64,000 nucleotides of DNA from assembly GCA_030849065.1 (NCBI GenBank), contig JASAON010001651.1, forward strand, positions 62,001 to 126,000. Direction: 5' to 3'. The position numbers and the translations under genes are program-made. Below, in pieces: positions 18,325 to 28,611 of this stretch. Position 1 is the stretch's first letter; the number at the start of each line of letters is the position of its first letter. Source of the stretch: Jaenimonas drosophilae. Lineage: Eukaryota; Euglenozoa; Kinetoplastea; Trypanosomatida; Trypanosomatidae. The notes under the pieces are model-generated. The model was not told the origin of the DNA. It saw nothing but the letters and a program-made list of their open reading frames with translations, and did no database searches.

Positions 18325-20133
18325 ATGACGGAGGTTACGTACAGCTACTCCCGCCCTGAGCGGGAGTTTGGACGTATGCCAGAGTTCCAGGCCAATGAAA
18401 GTGAAATCCTCACCGACATCGCACCCAACATGACACAAAAGGGCCGCTACGTCAAGCAGAACCCTCGTGAGACCCAAATCAGCAACGTACCACGTCTCTC
18501 CGAGGCCAGCACCAACACGGAACGGGTTCGCTTAAAGAACCACGCCCAATCACACATGGAAGGTGGCTGGCCACACGCCGTTGATCCTACGGAGTTTGAG
18601 GAGAAGATGAAGTACTGCAAGAAGGTGGAGCGTGAGGAGGGCTATCTTAGCTCATGTGCCCGCTTGGTAGATCAGAGTTTGCAGAAGTGTGCCAAGCAGA
18701 ACAACGCAATAGATATCTACGGTGAGTACTTCCAAGAGAACCCACCTGATGAGGATGAGACCCTCGGCCCGGCCTCCGCCAAGATTCTCTCCGTCTTCAA
18801 GGACCCGAGCGAGGAAAAGCGTACGGCGGCTGCCCTTTCGTGGCAGAACGATGGCCGGAAGATAGCGGTGGCCTACTGCCGCTTGAAGTTCCAGAGTCAG
18901 ACCTCCACCATGAACACCAACTCCTACATTTGGGATATCACCAACCCCAACGACCCGACGGAAACCTTGGCCGCCCCTTCCCCACTTTGCAGTGTGGAGT
19001 GCTACACCAAGGACCCCCACATTATTGCGGGAGGTAGCTGGAATGGTGTGGTGCAGTATTGGGATACCCGCCAGCCTAACCGCATCGCTGCACGCTCACT
19101 CATTGAGGAGAGCCACAAGGACCCTGTGTGGTCTGTGAAGTGGCTCCAGAGTAAGTCGGGTGAGCTCCTCTCCGTCTCAACCGATGGCAACGTCTATGTG
19201 TGGGATTGCCGTTTGCCCGAGAAGCCAGTGGAGCTGCGCTCCATCGCCGATGATAGCCTCCTCCTTCAGCCAAAGAGCAACGATGGTGGCTCCAAGGGCA
19301 TCTTAGGTGGCCTCTGCCTGGACTACGACCCACAGGTGGGTGGTCCCGCCAAGTACATGATTGGTACCGAGCAGGGCACCATCCTCTCCTGCAACCGCAA
19401 GGGCAAGACCCAGCAGGAAAAGATTGGGCCCAACCTCTTCAATGGGCACCACGGCCCGGTGTACAGCGTACAGCGCAACCCCATGTTCTCCAAGTACTTC
19501 CTCTCCGTGGGTGACTGGACCGCCCGCTTGTGGTTCGAGGACTTCAAGTTCACCTCCATGTTCAACACCTTCTACCACAAGGCCTACCTCACCTGCGGTG
19601 CGTGGCACACCGTTCGCCCAGGCGTCTTCTTCACCACTCGTATGGATGGTTATTTGGATATTTGGGACTTGATGGTCCAGCAAACGGCCCCAACCTTGAG
19701 CTTCCAGGTGTCTGACTACGCCCTCCACACCGTGCGGCCTTCTCACGACGGCCAACACGTTGCGACCGGCGGCATCGATGGCAACGTCACCCTCATTGAG
19801 CTCTCCCCGTCCTTGGCCAACTTGGCCCAGGATGAGAAGCTTGCCATTGGCACCCTCTTTGAGAATGAGAGCCTTCGTGACAAGAATCTGGATCGCTCCA
19901 TGAAGGAACGACGTGCTGCGGCTAGGCTGCGCGAACGCCGCAGCACCGCCCTCGCGGAGCTTACCAAGTCTCACGATGATTTGGATGCCCACATGACGGA
20001 TCTCACGCACAAGTACCTCCACGAGATCAAGCAGGATAAGGATGCTGACTTTCACCGTCGTGATGAGACGGAGGCCAATCGCCGCCGTGTGCAGAATGAG
20101 ATGGAGGATGGTGCGGAGTTCACCGACGAATAA
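18325..20133 (+). CDS. DNAI2: Axonemal outer-arm dynein intermediate chain 2 (IC69/ODA6 type)
   Basis: A 602-residue protein close to human DNAI2 in length and order. The N-terminus has YSYSRPEREFG and ILTDIAPN, then HMEGGWPHAVDP, KKVEREEGY and KQNNAIDIYGEYF, all conserved in DNAI2/IC69. Residues about 165-540 are WD40 repeats (for example VWSVKWLQSKSGELLSVSTD and GGIDGNVTLIEL). A charged coiled coil forms the last 60 residues. The protein binds dynein heavy chains and light chains at the base of the outer arm, so the organism has a motile flagellum. Strong GC3 bias fits an abundant structural protein. Start ATG 18325. Confidence 0.95.
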   Translation: MTEVTYSYSRPEREFGRMPEFQANESEILTDIAPNMTQKGRYVKQNPRETQISNVPRLSEASTNTERVRLKNHAQSHMEGGWPHAVDPTEFEEKMKYCKKVEREEGYLSSCARLVDQSLQKCAKQNNAIDIYGEYFQENPPDEDETLGPASAKILSVFKDPSEEKRTAAALSWQNDGRKIAVAYCRLKFQSQTSTMNTNSYIWDITNPNDPTETLAAPSPLCSVECYTKDPHIIAGGSWNGVVQYWDTRQPNRIAARSLIEESHKDPVWSVKWLQSKSGELLSVSTDGNVYVWDCRLPEKPVELRSIADDSLLLQPKSNDGGSKGILGGLCLDYDPQVGGPAKYMIGTEQGTILSCNRKGKTQQEKIGPNLFNGHHGPVYSVQRNPMFSKYFLSVGDWTARLWFEDFKFTSMFNTFYHKAYLTCGAWHTVRPGVFFTTRMDGYLDIWDLMVQQTAPTLSFQVSDYALHTVRPSHDGQHVATGGIDGNVTLIELSPSLANLAQDEKLAIGTLFENESLRDKNLDRSMKERRAAARLRERRSTALAELTKSHDDLDAHMTDLTHKYLHEIKQDKDADFHRRDETEANRRRVQNEMEDGAEFTDE

Positions 20134-21034
20134 GAATTGGGTTGTGTATGTGTTCGTGAGCGAGGGAAGGAGCCCCCCTGCCCCCACTCATGCTTCATGA
20201 ATGATGGTGGTCTAGTCGCAATCCAAGGTTGGTGCTGGAGAGGATGGTGGTGAGGAGGACCCTTATAGATGATCCAGGGCTTCCTTCTGCACCACCTTCA
20301 TAGAGACCGAAGAAGCATTCCTGCACCTCTTCAAGAGCATCAATCAAGCGCAGCCTCACCTACACGAGGCTTCTATCGCTCTGGCGAGGGTCAGGGGCAA
20401 AAGCGGCGCCTTGCTTTGCCGATGAACCCTCCCATCTCATCCATCTCGAGGTGGGTGCGGTTTGCGTGGTAGTCGAGTTGATGATGATGATGTGGCCGCC
20501 ATGTTCTTGATTATGCCTTTTTTCCGGATTATGTAAGTTGGTGGATGATGAACGTCGCGCCCCATGCCGCGCGGAAGTCCGCGAGGTCCTTGGTGGAACC
20601 TGCGTACGCACACGTACCCCCTCCCCTTCTGGAGATCTCGCGCCCGCATCAGCACCAAGATAAGTGTGTTGTTTTGTGGGAAAGGGGGGGGGAGGAGGAG
20701 AAGCCGGCACCGTGGTGGGGTACGTGCTCGTTCATTGTGATTATTTTTCATCCCGTTGACGAAGACGGTTGCGTCCCATGTACAAAGAAATTGGAAGGGA
20801 TTTGATGAATGTGTGTGGTTAGGTGGAGTACTACAAACATGTTTTCTCTAGGATGTGTGTTTGGTGTGTGCCGAGGGTGGGCTGGTCTGATCCAGCCTAC
20901 TTCGTGTCGGTGAAGGTGCTTGACATCATGTGTATATCTATACATCAATTTTTCTTCTTTTTGTTCATACTTTTTTTACATCTTGTCACGTACACTCTTA
21001 GTGGAATACATTTGCATCTACGTCTTCATCACTC
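20134..21034 (+). other. Long intergenic region with possible antisense gene remnant
   Basis: About 900 nt with no intact gene. On the - strand, bases about 20195-20610 carry several GC3-biased, protein-like segments in different frames, broken by stops (see findings). This could be a decayed gene inserted against the direction of the array. Near the right end a long T-rich tract (about 20947-20999) prepares splicing of the SmG mRNA. Confidence 0.45.
20947..21001 (+). promoter_or_regulatory. Polypyrimidine tract and trans-splice acceptor for SmG
   Basis: T-rich sequence ends in AG at 21000-21001. The next ATG, 34 nt downstream at 21035, is the SmG start. Confidence 0.6.
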
Positions 21035-21292
21035 ATGTCCGGTGCCAAGAGCCTTCCGAATCTCAACCACTTCATGGAGAAGCGTGTGCTGGTGAAGATT
21101 CAGGGTGGACGCTCCGTCTCTGGCATTCTCCGTGGCGTAGATCAATTCATGAGCATCGTTCTCATGGATGCCGTGGACGAAACACGCAACCCATCCATCT
21201 CATCACCGAACGAGGATGAGGGAAAGGTAGCGATGGGGAAGATCATCATCCGCGGAAGCGCCATCGTGGAAATTGTTGGCCACGAGGCCTAA
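21035..21292 (+). CDS. SNRPG: Core spliceosomal protein SmG
   Basis: An 85-residue protein with a complete Sm fold. Sm1 motif is [20 protein letters not shown] with [19 protein letters not shown], and Sm2 is [13 protein letters not shown] (IRG signature). The [12 protein letters not shown] start and the acidic insert between Sm1 and Sm2 fit SmG better than LSm7. It should sit in the heptameric Sm ring on U1, U2, U4, U5 and, in kinetoplastids, on the spliced-leader RNA used for trans-splicing. The acceptor AG at 21000-21001 gives a short 5' UTR. Confidence 0.93.
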   Translation: MSGAKSLPNLNHFMEKRVLVKIQGGRSVSGILRGVDQFMSIVLMDAVDETRNPSISSPNEDEGKVAMGKIIIRGSAIVEIVGHEA

Positions 21293-21686
21293 GATAGACG
21301 TGTACGTCGCATAAGGTGTGCAAGGAAGAGCTCGGCTCTTGTGTGCCTTGAGCTTGAGCAGCACCCACTCAACGTTGGTCAGCCACCAACACCATAAAAA
21401 CGCACACACGTACGTGGTTATTCGATTGTGAAGTTACACGAACCTCAAAGTACCTCAACTTTTTTTTGTTCATGAACCTCTTCCCCTCATTTTGTTGTTC
21501 GTCAGTGTAGGCATAGGTATTGAGAGATTCTCAGTCTCTCCAAGAAGCATCTCTTTCATCACCAATCTAGCTGAATAAGCTGCGTAACGATCAAGTTGTG
21601 AATAGAGCACAATCCTCTCTCGCTTCTTGTTCACGTCAAACACACTCACAACAAAAACTTTGCATATCCTAGTCCATCACTCAACC
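21293..21686 (+). other. Intergenic/UTR region
   Basis: No gene seen. A T8 run with flanking pyrimidines (about 21448-21500) ends near CAG at 21504-21506. Another pyrimidine-rich stretch lies at 21613-21630, inside the false upstream extension of the next open frame. Confidence 0.45.
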
Positions 21687-22250
21687 ATGGCAGGAGCAGA
21701 TGTAGCGTGGATCCCCTTCGCGGTGATGTACCTCCTCTATCTCATTCCCCCCACCCTGATGGAGGTGTACTCCTACTACACACGTGGAGGTTTAGTGCGC
21801 TATGAGGATCTCAAGTACGATGATTCCTTCATGTCTCAGTTTCAGTGGCTCAACGACAAGGACATCTACTTCAAGCGCTTCGTGGACCGGCCCACAAGTG
21901 AGGCCGGCAAGGCCTTCTTTTCGTGGCTCGATTGGAGCGCAGAGAGCTACGACCGCTCCATCTACGTCCTCCGTCGTAACCGTGCGAGGGCGGATAAGGA
22001 GGTGAGTTTCTGGCGCCCCTACGTCTACGGCCCCTTCATCTTCAACTGGCCCAAGAAGGAGTGGCTCCGTGGAGATGATGCCTGTGCCATGCGCATGCCC
22101 GCGTGGGGTGTGGGTGGTGAGGCCCGCGCACGTGAAGAATTTGCCGCCGCCGCCGCCAAGGGCTACGATAAGAACTATCACTACCAAATCATGCGCAAGA
22201 TCCGTCGTGAGCAGGCACTTCTAGCAGCGGGAGCAGAGAAGGTGGAGTAG
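21687..22250 (+). CDS. Small membrane-anchored protein, unrecognised, possibly mitochondrial
   Basis: A 187-residue protein. Residues about 7-26 form a hydrophobic segment (WIPFAVMYLLYLIPPTLMEV), probably a single membrane span. The rest is soluble, rich in aromatic and basic residues (WLNDKDIYFKRFVDRP, FWRPYVYGPFIFNWPKKEWL) and ends in an Ala/Arg/Glu helix. Size, one N-terminal span and strong GC3 bias recall lineage-specific subunits of mitochondrial respiratory complexes in kinetoplastids, but I do not recognise a specific one. The frame is open to a TTG at 21627; the ATG at 21687 (context accATGg) is the sensible start. Confidence 0.75.
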   Translation: MAGADVAWIPFAVMYLLYLIPPTLMEVYSYYTRGGLVRYEDLKYDDSFMSQFQWLNDKDIYFKRFVDRPTSEAGKAFFSWLDWSAESYDRSIYVLRRNRARADKEVSFWRPYVYGPFIFNWPKKEWLRGDDACAMRMPAWGVGGEARAREEFAAAAAKGYDKNYHYQIMRKIRREQALLAAGAEKVE

Positions 22251-22969
22251 GCTGTACAGGAACATCTGCCGTCGTTCACCATGGACGCGTGAGAGTTGGG
22301 GGAGGAGCATGACTGCGAAGGTGTGAGGAGCTCCTCTGCGTAGCTTTGCGTGTACCGTGTGATGGTGTTTGATGTAGGGTAGGGAGGGGGCCTCATGCCA
22401 TAGAAGAAAGAAAAGTAGTTTGAGCTAGTAGGTGCTTCCTTCTCACCAACCAAAAAAAAAGACAAAGAGTAGTGGGAACCGGATGTGGCAGGTGAGTGGT
22501 GATTCCACCGTTCTGCATGTACTTGCGTTGTGTAGCGTCTTGCTGCCAAATCATCTTCTCTTTTGTCTCCATCTTCACGGCTTTTACGATTTTTCGGTTG
22601 TGTTGCCGGCGTAGTCTGTTTCATTAGCTGATTGCAATCCGCACATTGCAGGCAGTTCATTTCGACGCCGCGCTGATCCCCCTCCCCTCCCCACACACAC
22701 TATCTCTTCTTGTTGTGTGAGGTGGCTACATCAGACACACGTCGCTAGTCTTCCACCCGTTCACCGGCAAGAAGACGCAAATCCCAAACTCCATATTCCA
22801 AACAAACAAACAAGAGTGAAGAGGAGGTATTGTTGGGTTGCGTGCACACACACACACACACACACACAGACAGACGCCTTCACATATACCACCTTCTTCA
22901 GCTGTTGTGTAGGTACTTCATCTCGGCATACATTGACGTACACACACACAGGATTGAGGTTCTCCAAGA
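22251..22969 (+). other. Intergenic region with CA microsatellite
   Basis: About 720 nt with no supported gene. It holds an A9 run (about 22451-22459), pyrimidine-rich DNA, and a (CA)12-13 repeat at about 22844-22868 followed by a T/C-rich stretch before the HECT gene. Confidence 0.5.
22844..22868 (+). repeat. (CA)n microsatellite
   Basis: About 12 uninterrupted CA units ending in CAGACAGACG. Similar CA/GT runs occur at about 14083, 27774, 31847, 45407 and 56409, always outside genes. Confidence 0.8.
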
Positions 22970-25900
22970 ATGGAGTTTCTTCTCTCCGGAAGGACTACCA
23001 CATCTAGTCGCCGCACGGATAGTATGCAGATGGCTCAGGAGATTGGAAGCAGTGATGATAGCCGCTCCATGGTGGGTCTGACGCAGCTGTGCGATCGCTT
23101 GAACATGGCCTCACCACTGGCCGTGTCCTTCATCAACCCCACGACCCTCGTCCCTCCCATTCTCAGCTGTCTTCAGAAGGAATACAACCCTGAGCTCATG
23201 CTCCTCGCAGCTCGAGCACTCACCTACCTCTCTGACAGCGTGCCGAAGACGCTTGAGATTCTGGCCTCCAACGGCAACGTGGATGTGCTGCTTCACCACC
23301 TTCTCTCCATCCAGGATGTGGAGCTCTCCGAGCAGTGCCTCACCTGCGTCGAAAAGATTTGTCAGGCCCCATTTGGTGCGGCAACGGTGCTGAAGAAGGG
23401 CGGCATCGCAGCCATGCTGGGCTTCATGGACTTCTTCACGATTGTGTCTCAACGCAAGATTTGGATGAATACCGCCCGCATGTGCCGTTGGGTGACCCCA
23501 GCCAACTTCCACCTCGTGAAGGAGAGCCTCCCCATCATTCGCCATGCCTGCAGCCACGAGGATGGCAAAGCACGCCATCATGCCGTTATGGCACTTTTGC
23601 GCATCCTCACTGGCGTACACGGCAACGCCAAGCTCGTCGCCGAGGTCTTCCATGATCTCGACCACACACTTCTCAGCATCTTTGATCGTGGAGATAGCAG
23701 CGAACCTTCCTTCTCTGCGGCGCTCGCTGTGGTGCAACTGGCGGTGGCCTCGAGCGAGGAGGTCACCCGTGTATTGGTGGAGTCCAGCACACTCTTTCCT
23801 TTCCTTCTGACCTTGCTGAAGGGGAGTGTTGGGGGCACAGAAGGAGTGGCTGCCTTCGGGAGCGGTGGCGGGCAGGGCTACGCCTTCAACCACAATGGCA
23901 GCTTCGCCGTGGATGGGAGCTCCCCACTCTCCCCATCTATCCCATCGACGGGAAACGCCTCGGCATCGGGTCGTGGAGGTCTCAGCATGGAGCAGGTGAA
24001 GACTCTCTGTGCCATCTTCTCTTCCACGTTGCCCACTCCCCGGCAGAATTTGCTCATGTACGTGAACTCCCTGAGGCAGCTGGAGGTGGAGGAGTCGGGG
24101 GCGGACCGCAGAGATGCATCCACCTCACTGCCCCATGAAGAGTCGAGCAACAGTGCTGCGGGTGAAGAAGATAATGCGAATGAGGAGGAAGAGCTCAACA
24201 ACACACACGATGAGGATCAGTGGGAGTCGGACGAGGACGTGGATGATCTACGAACACGTATCGAGGGTTGTGAAGAGATTCAGCGAGAGACCAACATGGT
24301 ACATGCGCGCTGCGTCTTTGGCAATCACATATGTTCGCGGTGCTCCAAGATGTTGGGACTGAAGGACTGGTACCGATGCAATCAGTGCCGCGATTATGAT
24401 TTGTGCTGCCGATGCCTCTTGGATGCCGCCGACGTCCACTTTGATGGAAACCATAGCTTCACCGACATGCACGTCATCTTCCCCAATGGTGCCGCTCCAC
24501 ATGCCGTGAGCCCAACCGAGACGGAGAAGGCCAAGGTGGCCATCTTCGCCAACCCAAAGCTGATGGAGTCGGCGCTGGCTCCGTTGCCGTCGATTGTGCA
24601 GCTCATCATTTCATGTGAATCTGCGCAAACACGAATTCAGTGCATCAACTACTTGGTTAGTGCCGTGGCACTTGCCAATGCGCAACAGCTTTGTGGCGCC
24701 AACGTCTTGGCTAGCCCCATTAGCGAGGCCATCACGACGGCCGTGGCGGACCCCAGGATCACGTTGAACCTTCTTGGTGTGGAGCTCACCAACTTACTCC
24801 TCACGAAGCTGCCAGAACATTACTGCGAGCTCTTCGTTCGTGAAGGCGTACACCACGCACTTGATCAACTGCAGAAGCGCTTCTCAGAAAGAGAAACCAA
24901 CGCCACCAGAGCAAAGTCGGCAAAGGCCAAGACGGAAGAAGCCGCAGAACCCTGCTCGTCGATGGAGCTGGAAAAGCTCATCTCAACACTTGGCGGGTGG
25001 CGGCGTGCCATCTCCGACCGGGCAGACTCCGTCAAGCTCCGTCTTCCCGTGGCCGGCAAGCAATCACGTGAGGTGCTCCTCCATAACGTTGTTGCCAAGC
25101 TCCGCGCAGATGCCTATGAAGAGGCCTTTAACCAACTTCGTGGCATTCTGCTCGCTGACACCACCACCTTTGAGCTCCTCTCCAGCCACATCGTGTCGGA
25201 GCTCAGGGCGGCACTCCAACGCTCAGGCGATGTGCACGTCATTCTTCGTCTTGTTGCCACCCTCTTGACCACGTCCACCGGGAAGGTGGACCTCCCCAAC
25301 TCCGCTGTTCTACGCTTCATTCGTCACCTCCACACGATGATCTCGCACACAGAAAATTTTCAGCCGCCCCCGTTGGGGCCCATTCGCAGCATCAATACAC
25401 AGATATCTCTCTCCTTGGTGCCGCACGGCACAGATAGTGGCAGCAGCAGTGCCAGCTCCCCTCTCGCTGTGCGAAGTAGAACTTCAGGAGGCAGTGGGAG
25501 TGACAGGAGCTCATCCACTCAGGGCGGAGGAGTGGAGGTACCAAAACGCACAGTGACGGTGAGCATTGAACCCCTGGCAGCGATTTGGGCGGTGAGCTCC
25601 TTCGTGGCGGGGCAGCTTCTCTCCACAGGTGGTCGTCGCTCTACACGAGATTCAGAGAGCCCCAACGAGTCTGAGCGGCTGGAGGAGGTGTTGCCAGACT
25701 TGATGGGCGAGGAGGAGGAGGATGGCGTTCCCACGCGGGAGTCAAGCACCTCCAACATGAGACAACAACGTGAGGAGAATGCGCCACCACAGGTGTGGAT
25801 TCGATGTGGCAATCATATTCTGCCACCGACCATGACAATCCTTCAAGTGGTGCAGCATCTCGGCATGCAGCGCACACCAAAACCTGCTGCACGTCGTGGC

Positions 25901-27757
25901 ACTGCCACTCGTGGCGGGCGTGGCCTTCCGGCTGAGGTTCAAGAGGCTTTGGAGGCACTGCGGAATGCTACCACCCCCAATGAGCAAATAGTGTTTCACT
26001 ACAGCGCGACTCCTTTTGTGGGGTCAGAGTACACGATGCTCTCCGTCTTTGGCAAGCTGAAGCCACCCACGCAAGCAACGTTGGGCCTCCCTTCCACGGA
26101 CCACCGACACCCTCTCGAGGAGGCTGTGATGGCGGCCCTGCACAACTCCTTCTTCTTCAGCGCCACCTTCTTGTCGGAGGAGCAGAAGGATATTCTCATC
26201 ATTCTTGGCCTGCTGCATGAGTGCTTGCTGCATTGGCCGGCGCTCCTGCGCGCGTGTGGAGGTGGGGCTGGTAGTCTTCTTGATCCATCCACCTTGGATG
26301 ATGTTGGCGCCACCACCCTCGGGCTGCTACCGGAGTTCCCGCATCCAAAGCTCAACGCCAAGGCGATGCGGCACTGCTCCAATCTCTTGATGGCAGGCCA
26401 ACACATCAAGGTCTGGGCCGTACCTCTTGCCATGGACTGCAACTTCCTCTTCTATCCCTCCACACGAAAATTTCTCTTTGAAACGAGCTTTTTTGGCACA
26501 CACCGATCCTTGGTGCGGATGCAACAGAATGCCGATGCCCACCGCATCCGCAACGCGGGCCTCTCCACGGAGGAGACCAGCACACGCACTTACCGATTGG
26601 TGCGGCACAAGAAGCGTGTGTGGCGTGAGAAGGTGATTGAATGTGCCATGAAGGTTCTTGGTGGGCGGCGCTCCTCAGGCTCCGTGGTGTGGGAGTTCCA
26701 ATTCTACAACGAAGCCGGTAGCGGACTTGGCCCAACGCGGGAGTTCTACACCTTGGTGGCGGAGGCGCTGCGTGAACGAAGCCGTGCACTGTGGATGAGC
26801 AGCGGGGAGGGACCCGATGAGAAGTACTTCACTCCAACCAATGGCCTTTACCCAGGTGTGCTGAATTCAGAACAAGAGGCAGCGAAGGGAGAAACGGTTC
26901 AGAAAACCTTTCGTTTTCTTGGCCGCTTCATTGCACGTGCCATTCTCGATGAGCACGTACCAGGCCTTCCACTCTCACCCGTGTTGATTAAGATGTTGCG
27001 TGGAGATCGCTGTGATGTCTACGACGTGCAGGAGTTGAACCCTGCGATTGGCAACGTGTTGGTGGCCTTGTGCGAGGCCCATGCTACGGGGAGTTCCACC
27101 ATACGCCTCCCTGGCCAGCGCTCCAGCTTTTCCATTGAAAGCCTTGATCTCACCTTTGTCCTGCCCGTGGAGGGCGGCTGCGTGGAGTTGGTGCCCGGTG
27201 GTGCCTCCATGGCAGTGAACGCCACCAACGCCATGAGCTACTGCGATGCGATGGTGGCCATGTTGCTCGGACGAGGTGTGCATCGTGCTGTGGCAGGACT
27301 TCGCGAGGGCTTCGATGATTATATTCCCATCATCGCACTCCGCATGATCACTGGAGAGGAGTTCCACGAGGTTCTGAATGGTTATGGGGAGCACATTAGT
27401 CAGACGGAGCTTGAGGAAAACTGCTGTGCCGATCATGGCTTCACCATGAGCTGCCATCACGTGCAGTGGTTGTTGGAGATTGTGGCATCCTTTTCCGTGG
27501 AGGACCAACGCAAGTTCTTTCTCTTCCTCACGGGCTCTCCACGTCTGCCCGTTGGCGGAGTACGCAATTTACGGCCAAAATTCACCATCGTGCGCAAAAC
27601 GGCCACAGAGGATTCCGTGAAGGAGGGCGACCAACTTCCATCGGCCATGACCTGCCAGAACTACCTCAAGCTACCTGCCTATGAATCCAAGGAACTCATG
27701 GAACGCAAGCTTCGACAAGCAGTGAGCGAAGGTGCTGGAGCCTTTCTCCTGACATGA
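22970..27757 (+). CDS. HECT E3 ubiquitin ligase of TRIP12/UFD4/UPL3 type with ZZ zinc finger
   Basis: A 1595-residue protein. Residues about 30-330 form Armadillo-like repeats (MVGLTQLCDRLNMASPLAVS, LTYLSDSVPKTLEILASNG) as in TRIP12/UPL3. Residues about 443-495 form a ZZ-type zinc finger: CSRCSKMLGLKDWYRCNQC, DYDLCCRC and a closing H..F.DMH. Residues about 1205-1595 are the HECT domain, with GLGPTREFYTLV (about 1252-1263) and catalytic Cys1562 in MTCQNYLKLPAYES. Acidic and Ser-rich linkers separate the parts. The enzyme takes ubiquitin from an E2 and passes it to substrates; TRIP12/UFD4 relatives act in ubiquitin-fusion degradation. The ZZ finger is an addition relative to animal TRIP12. Start ATG 22970. 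Confidence 0.92.
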   Translation: MEFLLSGRTTTSSRRTDSMQMAQEIGSSDDSRSMVGLTQLCDRLNMASPLAVSFINPTTLVPPILSCLQKEYNPELMLLAARALTYLSDSVPKTLEILASNGNVDVLLHHLLSIQDVELSEQCLTCVEKICQAPFGAATVLKKGGIAAMLGFMDFFTIVSQRKIWMNTARMCRWVTPANFHLVKESLPIIRHACSHEDGKARHHAVMALLRILTGVHGNAKLVAEVFHDLDHTLLSIFDRGDSSEPSFSAALAVVQLAVASSEEVTRVLVESSTLFPFLLTLLKGSVGGTEGVAAFGSGGGQGYAFNHNGSFAVDGSSPLSPSIPSTGNASASGRGGLSMEQVKTLCAIFSSTLPTPRQNLLMYVNSLRQLEVEESGADRRDASTSLPHEESSNSAAGEEDNANEEEELNNTHDEDQWESDEDVDDLRTRIEGCEEIQRETNMVHARCVFGNHICSRCSKMLGLKDWYRCNQCRDYDLCCRCLLDAADVHFDGNHSFTDMHVIFPNGAAPHAVSPTETEKAKVAIFANPKLMESALAPLPSIVQLIISCESAQTRIQCINYLVSAVALANAQQLCGANVLASPISEAITTAVADPRITLNLLGVELTNLLLTKLPEHYCELFVREGVHHALDQLQKRFSERETNATRAKSAKAKTEEAAEPCSSMELEKLISTLGGWRRAISDRADSVKLRLPVAGKQSREVLLHNVVAKLRADAYEEAFNQLRGILLADTTTFELLSSHIVSELRAALQRSGDVHVILRLVATLLTTSTGKVDLPNSAVLRFIRHLHTMISHTENFQPPPLGPIRSINTQISLSLVPHGTDSGSSSASSPLAVRSRTSGGSGSDRSSSTQGGGVEVPKRTVTVSIEPLAAIWAVSSFVAGQLLSTGGRRSTRDSESPNESERLEEVLPDLMGEEEEDGVPTRESSTSNMRQQREENAPPQVWIRCGNHILPPTMTILQVVQHLGMQRTPKPAARRGTATRGGRGLPAEVQEALEALRNATTPNEQIVFHYSATPFVGSEYTMLSVFGKLKPPTQATLGLPSTDHRHPLEEAVMAALHNSFFFSATFLSEEQKDILIILGLLHECLLHWPALLRACGGGAGSLLDPSTLDDVGATTLGLLPEFPHPKLNAKAMRHCSNLLMAGQHIKVWAVPLAMDCNFLFYPSTRKFLFETSFFGTHRSLVRMQQNADAHRIRNAGLSTEETSTRTYRLVRHKKRVWREKVIECAMKVLGGRRSSGSVVWEFQFYNEAGSGLGPTREFYTLVAEALRERSRALWMSSGEGPDEKYFTPTNGLYPGVLNSEQEAAKGETVQKTFRFLGRFIARAILDEHVPGLPLSPVLIKMLRGDRCDVYDVQELNPAIGNVLVALCEAHATGSSTIRLPGQRSSFSIESLDLTFVLPVEGGCVELVPGGASMAVNATNAMSYCDAMVAMLLGRGVHRAVAGLREGFDDYIPIIALRMITGEEFHEVLNGYGEHISQTELEENCCADHGFTMSCHHVQWLLEIVASFSVEDQRKFFLFLTGSPRLPVGGVRNLRPKFTIVRKTATEDSVKEGDQLPSAMTCQNYLKLPAYESKELMERKLRQAVSEGAGAFLLT

Positions 27758-28611
27758 GTGCTCCTCCCTCACTATGTGTGTGTGTGTGTGTGTATTTGTG
27801 GTGCTGGCAAGACGCACCACCTTTCACCCTCACCATCTTCCATGGTCTAACACCCCACCCCTCTCACTCGATACGACATCAACATCCTCACGTTGACTTC
27901 GCCCCTCCTCCTCCCCCCCTCACTCTTACTCCCTCCAGTGCTTCCTATACCACTCAACACACCGCATTGAGTCTTTCTCGCCGCCTCAGATGAAGCTTAT
28001 CGGATGTATGGAGTATGAAACCTGCACTTCCAGTGACGGTGAAGGAAGGGCTGCCTCTCTGCTGTTGTGCCTGGCGTGCAGAATGAGGAGAGGTGCTATT
28101 ACCACCCGCGCACATCCCATCAAAGGCTGCACTCTCCCTTCCAACTCCTCCCTATTCTCCCATCAAAACAACAACAACAACAACAACAAACAAACACATT
28201 GACTGCCCTCACATACTCATTTCTCTGTTTACCCTGAATCCCTGAATACATCACCTGCCCGTCTACGCCTCGACATCTCTTAGATAGAAGTACTCAGGTG
28301 CGGCACACCATCGCCGTAGTCCCTGCACAGAGCAGAACTTCCTACACGGGAAGAATCCATCCACCCGCCACCAAAACAGTTGTGTGCGTGTGCGCGGCCA
28401 TTGACTTGCTCATTTCGCTGCACACGGTACATCCAACTTGTTGAATACGTGTCGGTCAAAAGGTCCTTCTGGTGCTTTGGTTTCTCGTGTTCGTGTGTGT
28501 GTTTAGAGTGAGGGTGAGTGCCGTGAGCTGAACGGGGTTCGGTGTGTATCATCACCATCATCATATCATAAACAAAGAATCAGAGAAGTATTTGGTGTTG
28601 TGTTTGCAAAG
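27758..28611 (+). other. Long intergenic region with GT and AAC repeats
   Basis: About 850 nt. It contains a (TG)9 run (about 27775-27792) after the HECT stop, C/T-rich DNA (27900-27935), and an (AAC)n run (about 28166-28190). A 70-codon frame, 27990-28202, begins directly after a pyrimidine-rich CCTCAG, so it has a plausible acceptor, but its composition is not coding-like and it ends in the AAC repeat. I leave it uncalled. Confidence 0.45.

Noticed and set aside
19303..20187. 294-codon open frame on the - strand
   Set aside because: It lies antisense over the DNAI2 gene, which has convincing homology; it is a shadow produced by strong GC3 bias.
23111..23893. 260-codon open frame on the - strand
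   Set aside because: Antisense to the ARM region of the HECT ligase; composition is a mirror of the real frame.
27990..28202. 70-codon frame directly after a CCTCAG
   Set aside because: The acceptor-like context is attractive, but the end is an AAC microsatellite and the peptide shows no coding bias or known motif.
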